25,237 nt of DNA from CAZOOK01 sp964581385. GTDB taxonomy: Bacteria > Pseudomonadota > Gammaproteobacteria > Nevskiales > Nevskiaceae. Below the pieces are notes generated by a model. The model did no database searches, was not told the DNA's origin, and worked only from the letters and a program-made list of their open reading frames with translations. The position numbers and the translations under genes are program-made. Location: the NCBI GenBank assembly GCA_964581385.1, contig CAZOOK010000054.1, positions 1 through 25,237 of the forward strand, read 5' to 3'. Shown here piece after piece: positions 16,421 through 23,257 of the stretch (positions are counted from its first letter, which is position 1; each line of letters opens with the position of its first letter).

Positions 16421-17095
16421 ATGGCGAACAAGGGAATCCGTCAATCCAACGCTGACCGGCGGCGACCTACCGGCGATCGCGATTCTGCGGAGCCGGCCGT
16501 GCTGAGCATTCTGACTGTTGCCGCCGCCCTGAACTGCTGGACGCTCGCCGGTGATCGATATCGCCTGCCGCCGTACTTGCTGTATGCGGTTGCCGAGACC
16601 GAATCCAGCTTCGATCCACGTGCTGTCGCCTATGCCCGTAACGGCAGTCATTCGATTGGCTTGATGCAGATCAATTCGAGCTGGCTGCCGAAGCTGGCCA
16701 AGGCCGGCGTTTCCGAAAGCGATCTGTGGGATCCGTGCACCAACGTGATGGTGGGCGGTTGGATTCTTTCGGAAGGGGTGCGGCAGTATGGATATACCTG
16801 GAAAGCCGTCGGCAGCTATTACGCAGGTCCCTACGATCCGAATTCGCCGAAGAAGATCCGCGATTACCAGACCTACGCCAATGCGGTGTTGACCCACTGG
16901 AATGATGCGATCCAGGGTCAGCTCCAGGTTCCGGCCATGCAAAAGCCGCCATCCCACCGGCGGCGCGAAACCCAATGGATCGGCGACATCGGTATACGCC
17001 CGATGCCGACGACAGTCGCCGTAATCGATTCATCACCTACACCTTCAACTGCGGCCGTCTCTTCGGTGCCGGCCGGCAAGGAGCGCACGCAATGA
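16421..17095 (+). CDS. Conjugation-associated lytic transglycosylase (SLT fold)
   Basis: The 224-residue product resembles F Orf169/VirB1-type muramidases that open peptidoglycan for the secretion channel. A hydrophobic export segment (VLSILTVAAAL, 27-37) precedes a cysteine and the SLT domain: YRLPPYLLYAVAETESSFDP with catalytic glutamate E61, then GSHSIGLMQINSSW (76-88) and DPCTNVMVGGWIL. The rest is the usual GSYYAGPYDP and YANAVLTHW region, then a Pro/Arg/Thr-rich tail. The ATG at 16421 has only GCAGG directly adjacent. GTG 16499 has a better ribosome site (GGAG, six bases), but would leave a signal segment of only about 11 residues, so I kept 16421. The stop overlaps the next gene (ATGA). 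Confidence 0.88.
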   Translation: MANKGIRQSNADRRRPTGDRDSAEPAVLSILTVAAALNCWTLAGDRYRLPPYLLYAVAETESSFDPRAVAYARNGSHSIGLMQINSSWLPKLAKAGVSESDLWDPCTNVMVGGWILSEGVRQYGYTWKAVGSYYAGPYDPNSPKKIRDYQTYANAVLTHWNDAIQGQLQVPAMQKPPSHRRRETQWIGDIGIRPMPTTVAVIDSSPTPSTAAVSSVPAGKERTQ

Positions 17096-17715
17096 GTTTT
17101 CGAACCACTGGATTACCCTTTTCCCGTCGTCAGATTGCGGGACTGGTCGCCATTTTCGTCGGCCTGGCCTGGATGTCGCACTGGGTGGCGCTGCATAAAG
17201 GAATGCCGCATCGGCTGGTTCGGGTCATCGCCGGCCGACCGGATGCGAGCATGCGCGTGGCTTTTTCGCCGGGAAGCGAGCAGAACTCCGCGGAACATCT
17301 TGCACTGAGCGAAATCAATCGCGCGCACGATCAGATATTGATCGCCGCCAACGAGCTGACCTCCGTGCCCGTAATCGAAGCCCTCGTCGACGCGCATGAG
17401 ATGCGAAAGGTCAACGTGATGGCAGTGCTTGACCGTTCGCAAGGTAATCCCTCCTTTTCCGCGGCCCGGATTCTCCACGATTCTGGAATCGACGTGCGCA
17501 TCGAGAAGGCCACAACGGCGCTGCGCGATCAGTTCGTGATTGTCGACGGTGCCACCGTTCAAACCGGTTCGTTCCGATACGAACAAATGTCCGGTCGCGA
17601 CAGCGCCGACAACGCGATCGCCATCGACGACGACGATGTGGCCCGCCAGTACGTCGGTGAATGGCTGCGCCTGTGGAACGAATCAGAACCGTTTTCCGTA
17701 ACCCGAAAGTCCTGA
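17092..17715 (+). CDS. Phospholipase-D-like (single HKD) protein with degenerate catalytic motif
   Basis: The 207-residue product has an N-terminal export/anchor segment (QIAGLVAIFVGLAWMSHWVAL, about 14-34) and a single PLD domain like that of the pKM101 Nuc endonuclease and other conjugation-linked PLD proteins. In Nuc the motif is H-D-K-x4-D...G-S-F-N. Here the equivalent is RDQFVIVDG (145-153) then TGSFRY (158-163). The histidine is arginine (R145), the lysine is glutamine (Q147) and the asparagine is arginine (R162), while D152, G159 and S160 remain. HKD enzymes need the His as nucleophile, so catalysis as known is unlikely. The frame is intact, and upstream coupling (ATGA overlap with the transglycosylase) is preserved, so it may be kept for a non-catalytic, perhaps nucleic-acid- or lipid-binding, role. 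Confidence 0.8.
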   Translation: MSFRTTGLPFSRRQIAGLVAIFVGLAWMSHWVALHKGMPHRLVRVIAGRPDASMRVAFSPGSEQNSAEHLALSEINRAHDQILIAANELTSVPVIEALVDAHEMRKVNVMAVLDRSQGNPSFSAARILHDSGIDVRIEKATTALRDQFVIVDGATVQTGSFRYEQMSGRDSADNAIAIDDDDVARQYVGEWLRLWNESEPFSVTRKS

Positions 17716-17738
17716 TCGAAAGTCACCGAGAGAGTCTC

Positions 17739-18452
17739 ATGTCTATTCGCCCGTTCTTCAATTCCGATACGTTTCAAGTATTCGCGGCCGCGACGGCCGC
17801 CGGCACCGTCGTGGATCTGTTCGTCACGGTTTTGTATGGCTTTCAGTTTCACGCTTGGGCGCCGGCACTGATCTTCGCAGCAGCGGCCGGACTATGCACC
17901 GCCCGGATTTATCGGCTCCGCTACCTGGCGCGCCGCGCCTGTAGGGATCAGGGGGGAAAGTGGCAGGTCGAATCGCGCGGTCGCGTCATCGGCGAAATCG
18001 CCGACTGGAAGCATTGCGGCTTTTGGTTCGCGGCAATTGAAGAACCGCAAAATGCGTTCCGACTGCTAAGAGTTGTAAACAATGTAATCCAACGAATTGG
18101 GATCGATATGATCGTTGTGATTCCGATCGGGATCAGCTGGATCGTGATATTCCTTTCCGCGGTGGGTGCTCAGGATTTTCTGCTGCTCGTGAAAGACCTG
18201 TCCGGGACGGGAAACGATGGAATTCCGGCGGTCGCACATGTGGCATTGGCACTTTTGCGGGTGCTGGTTCCAATCCGATTGTTGCTGCTACCCGTAACAG
18301 CGTCCAGTCGATTACTTCGCAACCCCTACCGGCAGGACGTCGATCGGTCTGTCCGTGCGTATCTGGGACTTTCCGATGATGCGCCCATCGAAATAACGCA
18401 GCGCCCTTCGTCGGTCGTTGTAGCTGACTCGTCGCCAATCGGGGAGGGGTAA
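17739..18452 (+). CDS. Polytopic membrane protein, unrecognised
   Basis: The 237-residue product starts at the ATG 17739, with GAGAG upstream and 23 bases after the PLD-like gene. Hydrophobic segments lie at about 13-34, 41-56, 122-144 and 163-188, with a charged cytoplasmic-type stretch (RLRYLARRACRDQGGKWQVESRG; 59-81) between the second and third. The C-terminus is hydrophilic. I recognise no family. Its place between a PLD-like protein and a PH-like/SHOCT protein, with 3 bases to the latter, suggests they act together at the membrane. That is inference from gene order only. Confidence 0.6.
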   Translation: MSIRPFFNSDTFQVFAAATAAGTVVDLFVTVLYGFQFHAWAPALIFAAAAGLCTARIYRLRYLARRACRDQGGKWQVESRGRVIGEIADWKHCGFWFAAIEEPQNAFRLLRVVNNVIQRIGIDMIVVIPIGISWIVIFLSAVGAQDFLLLVKDLSGTGNDGIPAVAHVALALLRVLVPIRLLLLPVTASSRLLRNPYRQDVDRSVRAYLGLSDDAPIEITQRPSSVVVADSSPIGEG

Positions 18453-18455
18453 GTA

Positions 18456-19088
18456 ATGGATTCCACCACGCAGTTCATCGTGATCGTGGGCGTCCTCACG
18501 ATCACCGCGATCGCACGCGTCGGTCGGGGTATTTCAAAAGGTGTGCTGATCGAGCCCCTGCCGAAGCGATTGGCCAAGGAATTGAAGGCCACCCTGGAAG
18601 AAGGCGAGGACGTGCGCGTGCAGCTCTGCGGCGCGTTTCAGCAGGCCCTGGTCTGCACGGACAGCCGCGTGATGTTGATCAAGGGCGGCTGGATGGCAGG
18701 CCAGCTCTTTGGTTGCAACGTCTTTCAACTTCGGTATCGGTCTGTCAGCGGTGTCGAAGTGAAGTACCAGCTGATGACCGGGTTCCTGGAGATCAGCTCC
18801 GGTGGCATTCAAAACATGCCGCGTAATTTCTGGACGCGCAAAGAAAACCGTAGCGCTTCGAGCGCCAATAACTGCATTTCGATCTATCGCAACCAGGCGC
18901 AGAAGTTCCGGCAGGCGTGCAGCTTCATTCTTAAGCACGTCGACGCGATGCAGCTGGGCCATGGCAGCGCGCCAGCGGCGCCGGATCCCGTTGCCCAGAT
19001 TGGTCGTCTGTCCGAGCTGCTGAGCAAGGGCGTCATCAGTCAGGACGAATTCAACGCCAAGAAGGCCGAGCTGCTGGCGCGCGTGTGA
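18456..19088 (+). CDS. PH-like domain protein with C-terminal SHOCT motif
   Basis: The 210-residue product starts 3 bases after the preceding stop, with GGGGAGGGG as ribosome site. It has an N-terminal hydrophobic segment (FIVIVGVLTITAIARVG, 7-23). A bacterial PH-like region follows at about 48-117, where EEGEDVRVQLCG, ALVCTDSRVMLIKGG and YRSVSGVEVKYQLMTGFLEISSGG have the typical strand pattern. The C-terminal 34 residues (PVAQIGRLSELLSKGVISQ, then DEFNAKKAELLARV) are a clear SHOCT (short C-terminal) domain. SHOCT proteins are usually oligomeric and membrane-linked, and their role here is unknown. A gap of 53 bases follows before the DUF1173 gene. Confidence 0.8.
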   Translation: MDSTTQFIVIVGVLTITAIARVGRGISKGVLIEPLPKRLAKELKATLEEGEDVRVQLCGAFQQALVCTDSRVMLIKGGWMAGQLFGCNVFQLRYRSVSGVEVKYQLMTGFLEISSGGIQNMPRNFWTRKENRSASSANNCISIYRNQAQKFRQACSFILKHVDAMQLGHGSAPAAPDPVAQIGRLSELLSKGVISQDEFNAKKAELLARV

Positions 19089-19141
19089 CATCGCTAGTGA
19101 AACACGTGAAACAATGGAACCAGGAGAAATAGGGAAACGGA

Positions 19142-20395
19142 ATGAACGCCTATCGCATCGACAGCCGGATGCTCAATGACGAGCATCCCGAGTGGCAGGC
19201 CCTTCTGGGCCAAGCGCATCGCGCGAAAACGCGGCCGTCGTGTCTATGCACGGATCCGCCACCGCCGATGTACATCGCCCATGTCGGCGATCATTTCGCC
19301 GTCAAACGGATGCCCAACACCGGCGGCGCGCATGCTCCGACCTGCGATTCCTACGAGATGCCGCCGGAGCTGTCCGGCCTGAGCGACGTGCTGGGCAGCG
19401 CTATCCGCGAGGACGTGGATGCCGGGACGACGGCGATCAAACTTGGGTTTTCCCTAACCCGGCTGCCCGGACGGAAGCCGCCCACGGGATCGCCGGCGGA
19501 AAATGCTTCAGTAAAAGCCGACACCAGAAAGCTGACCCTGCGCGGGCTGCTGCACTATCTGTGGGAGTCCGCCCGCCTGAACTACTGGACGCCCGGCATG
19601 GAAGGCAAGCGAAATTGGTTCGTGATTCGCAAATACCTGCTGCTGACGGTGGCAGAGATCAGCGCGAAGGGACATCCGCTCAAGGATGTGCTTTACATAC
19701 CGGAAGCATTCAAGCTCGAACACAAAACCGACATCGAACACCGGCGCAAGATGCAGCTCGCCGGACTGACCCATACCTCCGGCCATGCCCGCTCACTCAT
19801 GATCGTGATTGGACTGATTAAGGAATTCACGCGCAGCACGTCTGGACATCTGGTCGTACTGAAACACCTGCCGGATTTTCGGTTTGCGATCGCGGAAGAT
19901 TTGCTGCAGCGGTTGAACAAGCGTTTCGAAAATGAACTGGCGATGATGCCCCATGCCGAGCACTCGCAAATCCTGCTGATCGGCACCTTCGGTGTTTCGC
20001 CAGTGGGAATTCCGACGCTCGAGGAAATCGCATTGATGAATTTAACAGTCAACGCGATCCCGTTCGAAAACCTCTACGAATTCGAGCTGCTGCAAAAGCT
20101 GACCGCCGACCACCGTCGCTTCGTGCGTGCGCTGCGCTATAACCGGCCGAGCACCAAGCCGCTGGCAACCGCGCTGCTGGTCGATACCGATCCCGCCACG
20201 GCGCTCTACGTGGACGCGTATGGCGATCCCGAATATCAGATGGCGCTCGAAGAATTGATCGCCGAAAGCCAATTGAAAACCTGGTGCTGGAACGCAGGCC
20301 CCGGCGGGGGGGCCATGCTGGCTCTGCCACCCAAGGCGGTCGGTGCGACCGCGACATCCGCGACAACCAACCCAAAAGGAGTGACTACGTGCTGA
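19142..20395 (+). CDS. DUF1173 family protein
   Basis: The 417-residue product matches the DUF1173 family, which is common on conjugative and integrative elements and has no established function. The N-terminus holds a likely metal-binding set: C34 and C36 (SCLCTDPPPPMYIA), then H64 and C68 (KRMPNTGGAHAPTC). The middle section includes LRGLLHYLWESARLNYW, a family hallmark, followed by an alpha/beta body. The C-terminal end (EELIAESQLKTWCWN) is also typical. An AGGGAAACGG stretch precedes the ATG. The 3' end overlaps the csrA start by 7 bases, and the csrA ribosome site (AAAAGGAG) lies inside this gene, so the pair is translationally linked. Confidence 0.85.
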   Translation: MNAYRIDSRMLNDEHPEWQALLGQAHRAKTRPSCLCTDPPPPMYIAHVGDHFAVKRMPNTGGAHAPTCDSYEMPPELSGLSDVLGSAIREDVDAGTTAIKLGFSLTRLPGRKPPTGSPAENASVKADTRKLTLRGLLHYLWESARLNYWTPGMEGKRNWFVIRKYLLLTVAEISAKGHPLKDVLYIPEAFKLEHKTDIEHRRKMQLAGLTHTSGHARSLMIVIGLIKEFTRSTSGHLVVLKHLPDFRFAIAEDLLQRLNKRFENELAMMPHAEHSQILLIGTFGVSPVGIPTLEEIALMNLTVNAIPFENLYEFELLQKLTADHRRFVRALRYNRPSTKPLATALLVDTDPATALYVDAYGDPEYQMALEELIAESQLKTWCWNAGPGGGAMLALPPKAVGATATSATTNPKGVTTC

Positions 20396-20577
20396 TCCTG
20401 ACCCGTCGAAAGGGAGAAATCCTTTGTATCGGCGACGACATCACCGTTGTCGTGATCGATACCGACCGCGGCAACGTGAAAATCGGCATTTCGGCGCCGA
20501 AGGGTGTCGTGGTCGATCGCAGTGAAGTGCGTGAACGCAAGCAGCACGACCGAACCCCATGCCGCCGGGTCGATTGA
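20389..20577 (+). CDS. csrA: CsrA/RsmA-family post-transcriptional regulator
   Basis: The 62-residue product is a full-length CsrA. It starts at GTG 20389 with a strong AAAAGGAG seven bases upstream; the longer frame upstream is the shadow of DUF1173. MLILTRRKGE retains L4 and R6, KIGISAPKG is the standard core, and VVVDRSEV retains R44, the main RNA-contact residue, with aspartate in place of the usual histidine at 43. CsrA dimers bind GGA in hairpin loops and at ribosome sites to repress or stabilise mRNAs. Element-borne csrA genes are known, for example lvrC in Legionella conjugative elements. It may regulate the transfer genes or host pathways. A terminator-like hairpin begins in its stop codon. 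Confidence 0.92.
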   Translation: MLILTRRKGEILCIGDDITVVVIDTDRGNVKIGISAPKGVVVDRSEVRERKQHDRTPCRRVD

Positions 20578-20620
20578 AATCCCGCTTCGGTTCTAAACTA
20601 TCCGGATTTCACTTTACTCA
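20575..20620 (+). terminator. Terminator-like hairpin overlapping the csrA stop codon
   Basis: TGAAATCC (20575-20582) and GGATTTCA (20604-20611) form a perfect 8-bp stem around a 21-base loop, followed by CTTTACTCA. The tail is only moderately U-rich, so termination may be inefficient. It marks the probable 3' end of the DUF1173-csrA transcript. Confidence 0.5.
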
Positions 20621-20625
20621 ATTGA

Positions 20626-20823
20626 GATCGAAGGCAGACGGGAGTCCCTATCTGCCTGACCGATACCTTCGAGATGTATGAAAAGGAAGACTTGGTGGAT
20701 GCGCTGCTGGTGGATAACAGCAAGCGCCGCAAGCGGCAGAAAAAGCTGGATATCCGCGTAATCGTTGGCAACCCGCCGTATTCGGTGGGGCAGAGCAAGT
20801 ACGAAAGCGACAGCTACACGTGA
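20626..20823 (+). pseudogene. Relic of a type ISP restriction-methylation enzyme (internal fragment)
   Basis: This is an open stretch of 65 codons without a proper start. It encodes TGVPICLTDTFEMYEKEDL, then a basic stretch (NSKRRKRQKKLD), then IRVIVGNPPYSVGQ. NPPY is the amino-methyltransferase motif IV, and the whole arrangement (LTDTF.MY, basic region, IRVI.GNPPYS.GQ) is that of type ISP single-chain restriction-modification enzymes, which are well over 1000 residues. After SVGQS the sequence diverges from the family and reaches a stop at 20821-20823. The 5' end follows a stop at 20623. Neither the helicase part nor the rest of the methyltransferase is nearby, so this is a deletion remnant and not a working gene. 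Confidence 0.7.
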
Positions 20824-21031
20824 CATTTGCCGATTGCAGGTGTCAACGCCTTAAGCTAATATTTTATGCGACTGTTAAGTTTTGTTAAGAAGAGAATAGC
20901 GACGTACTTCTCTGTTATCGTCGCCCGGCCGGCTTGGAATTAGGGCTGAGTTTCGGGGATTCTGGCGGTAGCGAAATTTCTTAATTTGACGCTTTATGCT
21001 GCTAATGAATTTTCGCGGCACAGCGAATCAA

Positions 21032-21060
21032 GTGAACCGGCTGTCATAACTGCGTATAAA
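21032..21060 (+). promoter_or_regulatory. Possible sigma-70-type promoter
   Basis: TATAAA (21055-21060) is a fair -10 element. GTGAAC (21032-21037) lies 17 bases upstream but matches the -35 consensus only in part. Initiation a few bases after 21060 would give a leader of roughly 240 nucleotides containing all the hairpins listed downstream. Weak evidence. Confidence 0.25.
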
Positions 21061-21100
21061 TTCTGCAATGAATTGCGCGTAGTCTAAAAATAAGGGAATA

Positions 21101-21117
21101 CGACAGGGAGAGTGTCG
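21101..21117 (+). promoter_or_regulatory. Hairpin with GGGAGAG loop, CsrA-site-like
   Basis: CGACA (21101-21105) pairs with TGTCG (21113-21117), leaving GGGAGAG as loop. ACA followed by GGGA in the loop of a short stem resembles the CsrA consensus (ACARGGAUGU with GGA in a hairpin loop). The ribosome site of the downstream gene also contains GGA (21292-21297), giving a possible two-site arrangement. Confidence 0.35.
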
Positions 21118-21152
21118 CAGTGACCAGAATGGAATGGCCGGCTGAAAGGCTA

Positions 21153-21201
21153 GGCTTCTACCCAAAAGCCACTTGAGATCAGTTCGATGAACTGGCTTTT
21201 G
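21153..21201 (+). promoter_or_regulatory. Mutually exclusive stems, possible attenuator or riboswitch platform
   Basis: GGCTT (21153-21157) can pair with AAGCC (21166-21170). The same AAGCC belongs to CAAAAGCCA (21163-21171), which pairs perfectly with TGGCTTTTG (21193-21201). The two stems cannot form together. A 6-bp hairpin CAGTTC-GAT-GAACTG (21180-21194) is nested in the larger one. TTTTGTTGGTTG follows the larger stem, an imperfect U-tract. The geometry is that of antiterminator against terminator; function is not demonstrated. Confidence 0.4.
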
Positions 21202-21230
21202 TTGGTTGCACAACCCCATTTAGGAAGCAA

Positions 21231-21261
21231 ACACGTCTGGGCACATCGTGCCCGGGCGCGT
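21231..21261 (+). repeat. Long stem-loop 45 bases upstream of the exported-protein gene
   Basis: GGGCAC-ATC-GTGCCC is a perfect 6-bp core (21239-21253). Allowing two G:U pairs and one mismatch, the stem extends to 21231 and 21261 (13 of 14 positions paired). No U-tract follows immediately, so I regard it as a leader structure and not a terminator. Confidence 0.5.
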
Positions 21262-21305
21262 CGTTGCGTGTCGGTGTATTTCTTAATTCATAGGGAGTTG
21301 AAACC

Positions 21306-23132
21306 ATGCAAACTGTAGCAATTCATAGACGCGTGAAGCGTCTGAGTCTCGTTGTAGGTGTTGTTGCGTTCTGGAGCGCGGCAGCCAATGCCACGCCATC
21401 TTTTCAGGAGGGCAGTTCAGGTTGTTCCTCGGCCCATTGCGCAGACACGCTACAGGGCCAAACGAACTTGTCCATACCGCCGTCGCTTAATGCGTCTCCC
21501 CAGATTTGGAGCTTTACAAACAGCTCCGGAAGTGCTTTAGGACTGGGGTGCTCAGCCTACGCAAATTATTCTGCATGTTCTTATTTTGGCAGTGGGCCCA
21601 ACGTCCGGATTTTTAAGACAGATTCTTCGAGCGGTTCCACCGGTACTGTGTCTGTCGCAGGATATAGTTGCGTTGACGGCGCCGGACACTGCAATAGCAC
21701 TGGAGACGATCTCAGCACCGGTAGCGATGTCTTCAATGACAAGGCCGGAAACTCCGCTCCGATCGTGTTCGACGACGGCGGTGTATTGGCCGCAGACAGT
21801 GCCAATCTTGCTTACTGGAATCCAGGGCAGGCAAAAGGGGCCGCTTGGGTGACCAGCGGCACAAAGGCGACGCTCCCGAGCACTACTACTGACAAGGGAT
21901 ATCCCGTGAGTCCGGTAATGGTTGATAGCGATACGGCGGGGACCAAGGGCATTGTCTTTGTAGCGGAAAAGTGCCCAGCGCACAGTACGACTCACGGAAG
22001 CGATTGCGGCGTCCAGTCCTATGTCATCAAGTACAGCGGCGGCACAACAACTCTCCTTAAGGCAAATACGTATTACACGCAGCTAACGGACAGCAACGGG
22101 GATGTCTATGAGACGTGGAATACGCCCTCAGTTGATAACACTCATTCCCCGGCCCGAGTTTATGTCATGGCCAGCCATGTATGTCCAGACGATTGCACCG
22201 TATATGAGGCTCGTCATGGAGCGATCTTTGCGATTGATATTGACAATAATCGTTCAAGTGGTACGTATGGTCAGATTGTTCATGGCGGCCCGAAGGATAT
22301 TTATGATTTTCCAGGTCCAAGCGGCTCAAGTCCACTGACAATTCCAAGCATGACCGTCACAATTAGCGGTAGCAACGTCACCGGCAATGGCATTTATTTT
22401 GATGGGATGTCTAAATATAACTCCGGTGGAACCGCCAACTGCATTAGCCCGGCAAATTATGGCCAAACGGGCACTCAATTTACCGGATGTTTCTTCGGTA
22501 TCTTTGATACAACCCCAGGATCGACGCCTACGGCAATTAATCGAAGCCTGGTTAGCAGCGGCGGTAATGTCTTCTTTGCAAATTTGTATGCAAATGATTT
22601 CTTTCAGGCAGCGGCGGCACTCGATACGCGTGGTGGAATCTGGATATATCCGGACAACGTGGCAATCTCCGGCTGGGCTACGAACTGGTCGTGCGGGACC
22701 GGCGGTACGTCGTATGACAATTGTCTGGTGCGCTTAAACACGCAGACGGGAGCCATTGTTCAGGGTCCTATCGACTTGACGTCGTTGTTGGGCATTTATG
22801 ATGATCAGACACCTGCGCAACTCATTCCCTATTCGCCAGGGTCTGCGGTAACCGTCGCCACTGACAGTAACAGCCATGTCTACTTGCTCACCGGCGCTTA
22901 TACGTTTGAATCTCTCCGGGCCAGTCCTCCAACCAATGCCTCCCCACGCGTCACGGCTATTGACGTGACGACATCTGGTAGTGAGACGATGAAGTGGGTT
23001 ACTCCGAACGGTGATCTTTCGAAAGCGACGTACGGCCAAATCGCATTAACTACATACAACGATGGCACGAACAATCATTTCCAGACGGTGTTTTCAACGT
23101 ACGATAAAGGGCCGTTTTTCTATTGGCATTGA
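21306..23132 (+). CDS. Exported protein with seven cysteine pairs, unrecognised
   Basis: The 608-residue product begins with a signal peptide (MQTVAIHRRVKRLSL then VVGVVAFWSAAANA, cleavage near 29). AGGGAG lies eight bases before the ATG. The mature protein is rich in Ser, Thr, Gly, Asn and Asp with many short predicted strands, which suggests a beta-propeller or similar all-beta fold; there is no catalytic motif I can name. All 14 cysteines come as close pairs: 40/45, 82/91, 122/129, 223/234, 293/297, 379/395 and 463/473. This fits local disulfides in a periplasmic or extracellular protein. Base composition is clearly lower than in the tra genes (22201-22260 is 40% G+C). No homolog recognised. 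It is monocistronic, between a structured leader and a strong terminator. Confidence 0.8.
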   Translation: MQTVAIHRRVKRLSLVVGVVAFWSAAANATPSFQEGSSGCSSAHCADTLQGQTNLSIPPSLNASPQIWSFTNSSGSALGLGCSAYANYSACSYFGSGPNVRIFKTDSSSGSTGTVSVAGYSCVDGAGHCNSTGDDLSTGSDVFNDKAGNSAPIVFDDGGVLAADSANLAYWNPGQAKGAAWVTSGTKATLPSTTTDKGYPVSPVMVDSDTAGTKGIVFVAEKCPAHSTTHGSDCGVQSYVIKYSGGTTTLLKANTYYTQLTDSNGDVYETWNTPSVDNTHSPARVYVMASHVCPDDCTVYEARHGAIFAIDIDNNRSSGTYGQIVHGGPKDIYDFPGPSGSSPLTIPSMTVTISGSNVTGNGIYFDGMSKYNSGGTANCISPANYGQTGTQFTGCFFGIFDTTPGSTPTAINRSLVSSGGNVFFANLYANDFFQAAAALDTRGGIWIYPDNVAISGWATNWSCGTGGTSYDNCLVRLNTQTGAIVQGPIDLTSLLGIYDDQTPAQLIPYSPGSAVTVATDSNSHVYLLTGAYTFESLRASPPTNASPRVTAIDVTTSGSETMKWVTPNGDLSKATYGQIALTTYNDGTNNHFQTVFSTYDKGPFFYWH

Positions 23133-23215
23133 GTCGATGCGTGCTGAGGGGCACTTAAGAGGGAGGTGTCGCGCCATGGCCACTGATCTATAGTTCTCCT
23201 CTACTAAGGGTGTAT

Positions 23216-23257
23216 GAACGCCTGCAACGAGCTATTTCGCTGCAGGCGTTCTCTTCT
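23216..23257 (+). terminator. Strong intrinsic terminator after the exported-protein gene
   Basis: GAACGCCTGCA (23216-23226) pairs perfectly with TGCAGGCGTTC (23241-23251) around a 14-base loop and is followed by the U-rich TCTTCTT. It lies 84 bases after the stop of the 608-residue protein. Confidence 0.85.

Larger units (their letters stand above)
20824..21305 (+). promoter_or_regulatory. Gene-free, hairpin-rich leader region upstream of the 608-residue exported protein
   Basis: No credible gene is visible in these 482 bases, which are markedly A+T-richer than the tra genes. In order they contain the following. An inverted repeat GCGACG/CGTCGC lies at 20899-20904/20919-20924. A possible promoter lies near 21032-21060. 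A short hairpin with GGA in the loop is at 21101-21117. A pair of competing stems is at 21153-21201. GGTTG-CA-CAACC lies at 21204-21215, and a 14-position stem at 21231-21261. AGGGAG at 21292-21297 is the ribosome site. Such density suggests a regulated 5' untranslated region. I compared it by eye with c-di-GMP-I and glycine riboswitches and saw no match. Confidence 0.5.

Noticed and set aside
15816..16505. 229-codon plus-strand frame overlapping the traG stop as ATGA
   Set aside because: The overlap looks like operon coupling, but the product is low-complexity and Arg/Ser-rich, and reads through the 29-bp hairpin. The opposite strand has AAGGAG and two clear membrane segments.
16499..17095. 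Transglycosylase start at GTG 16499
   Set aside because: The ribosome site is better, but the remaining signal segment would be only about 11 residues; kept as an alternative.
20598..20826. Two minus-strand frames opposite the type ISP relic
   Set aside because: Shadow frames; the plus-strand translation carries the NPPY motif and family context.
20824..21305. c-di-GMP-I or glycine riboswitch in the leader
   Set aside because: The conserved core sequences of these classes are not present by eye, although the region is structured.
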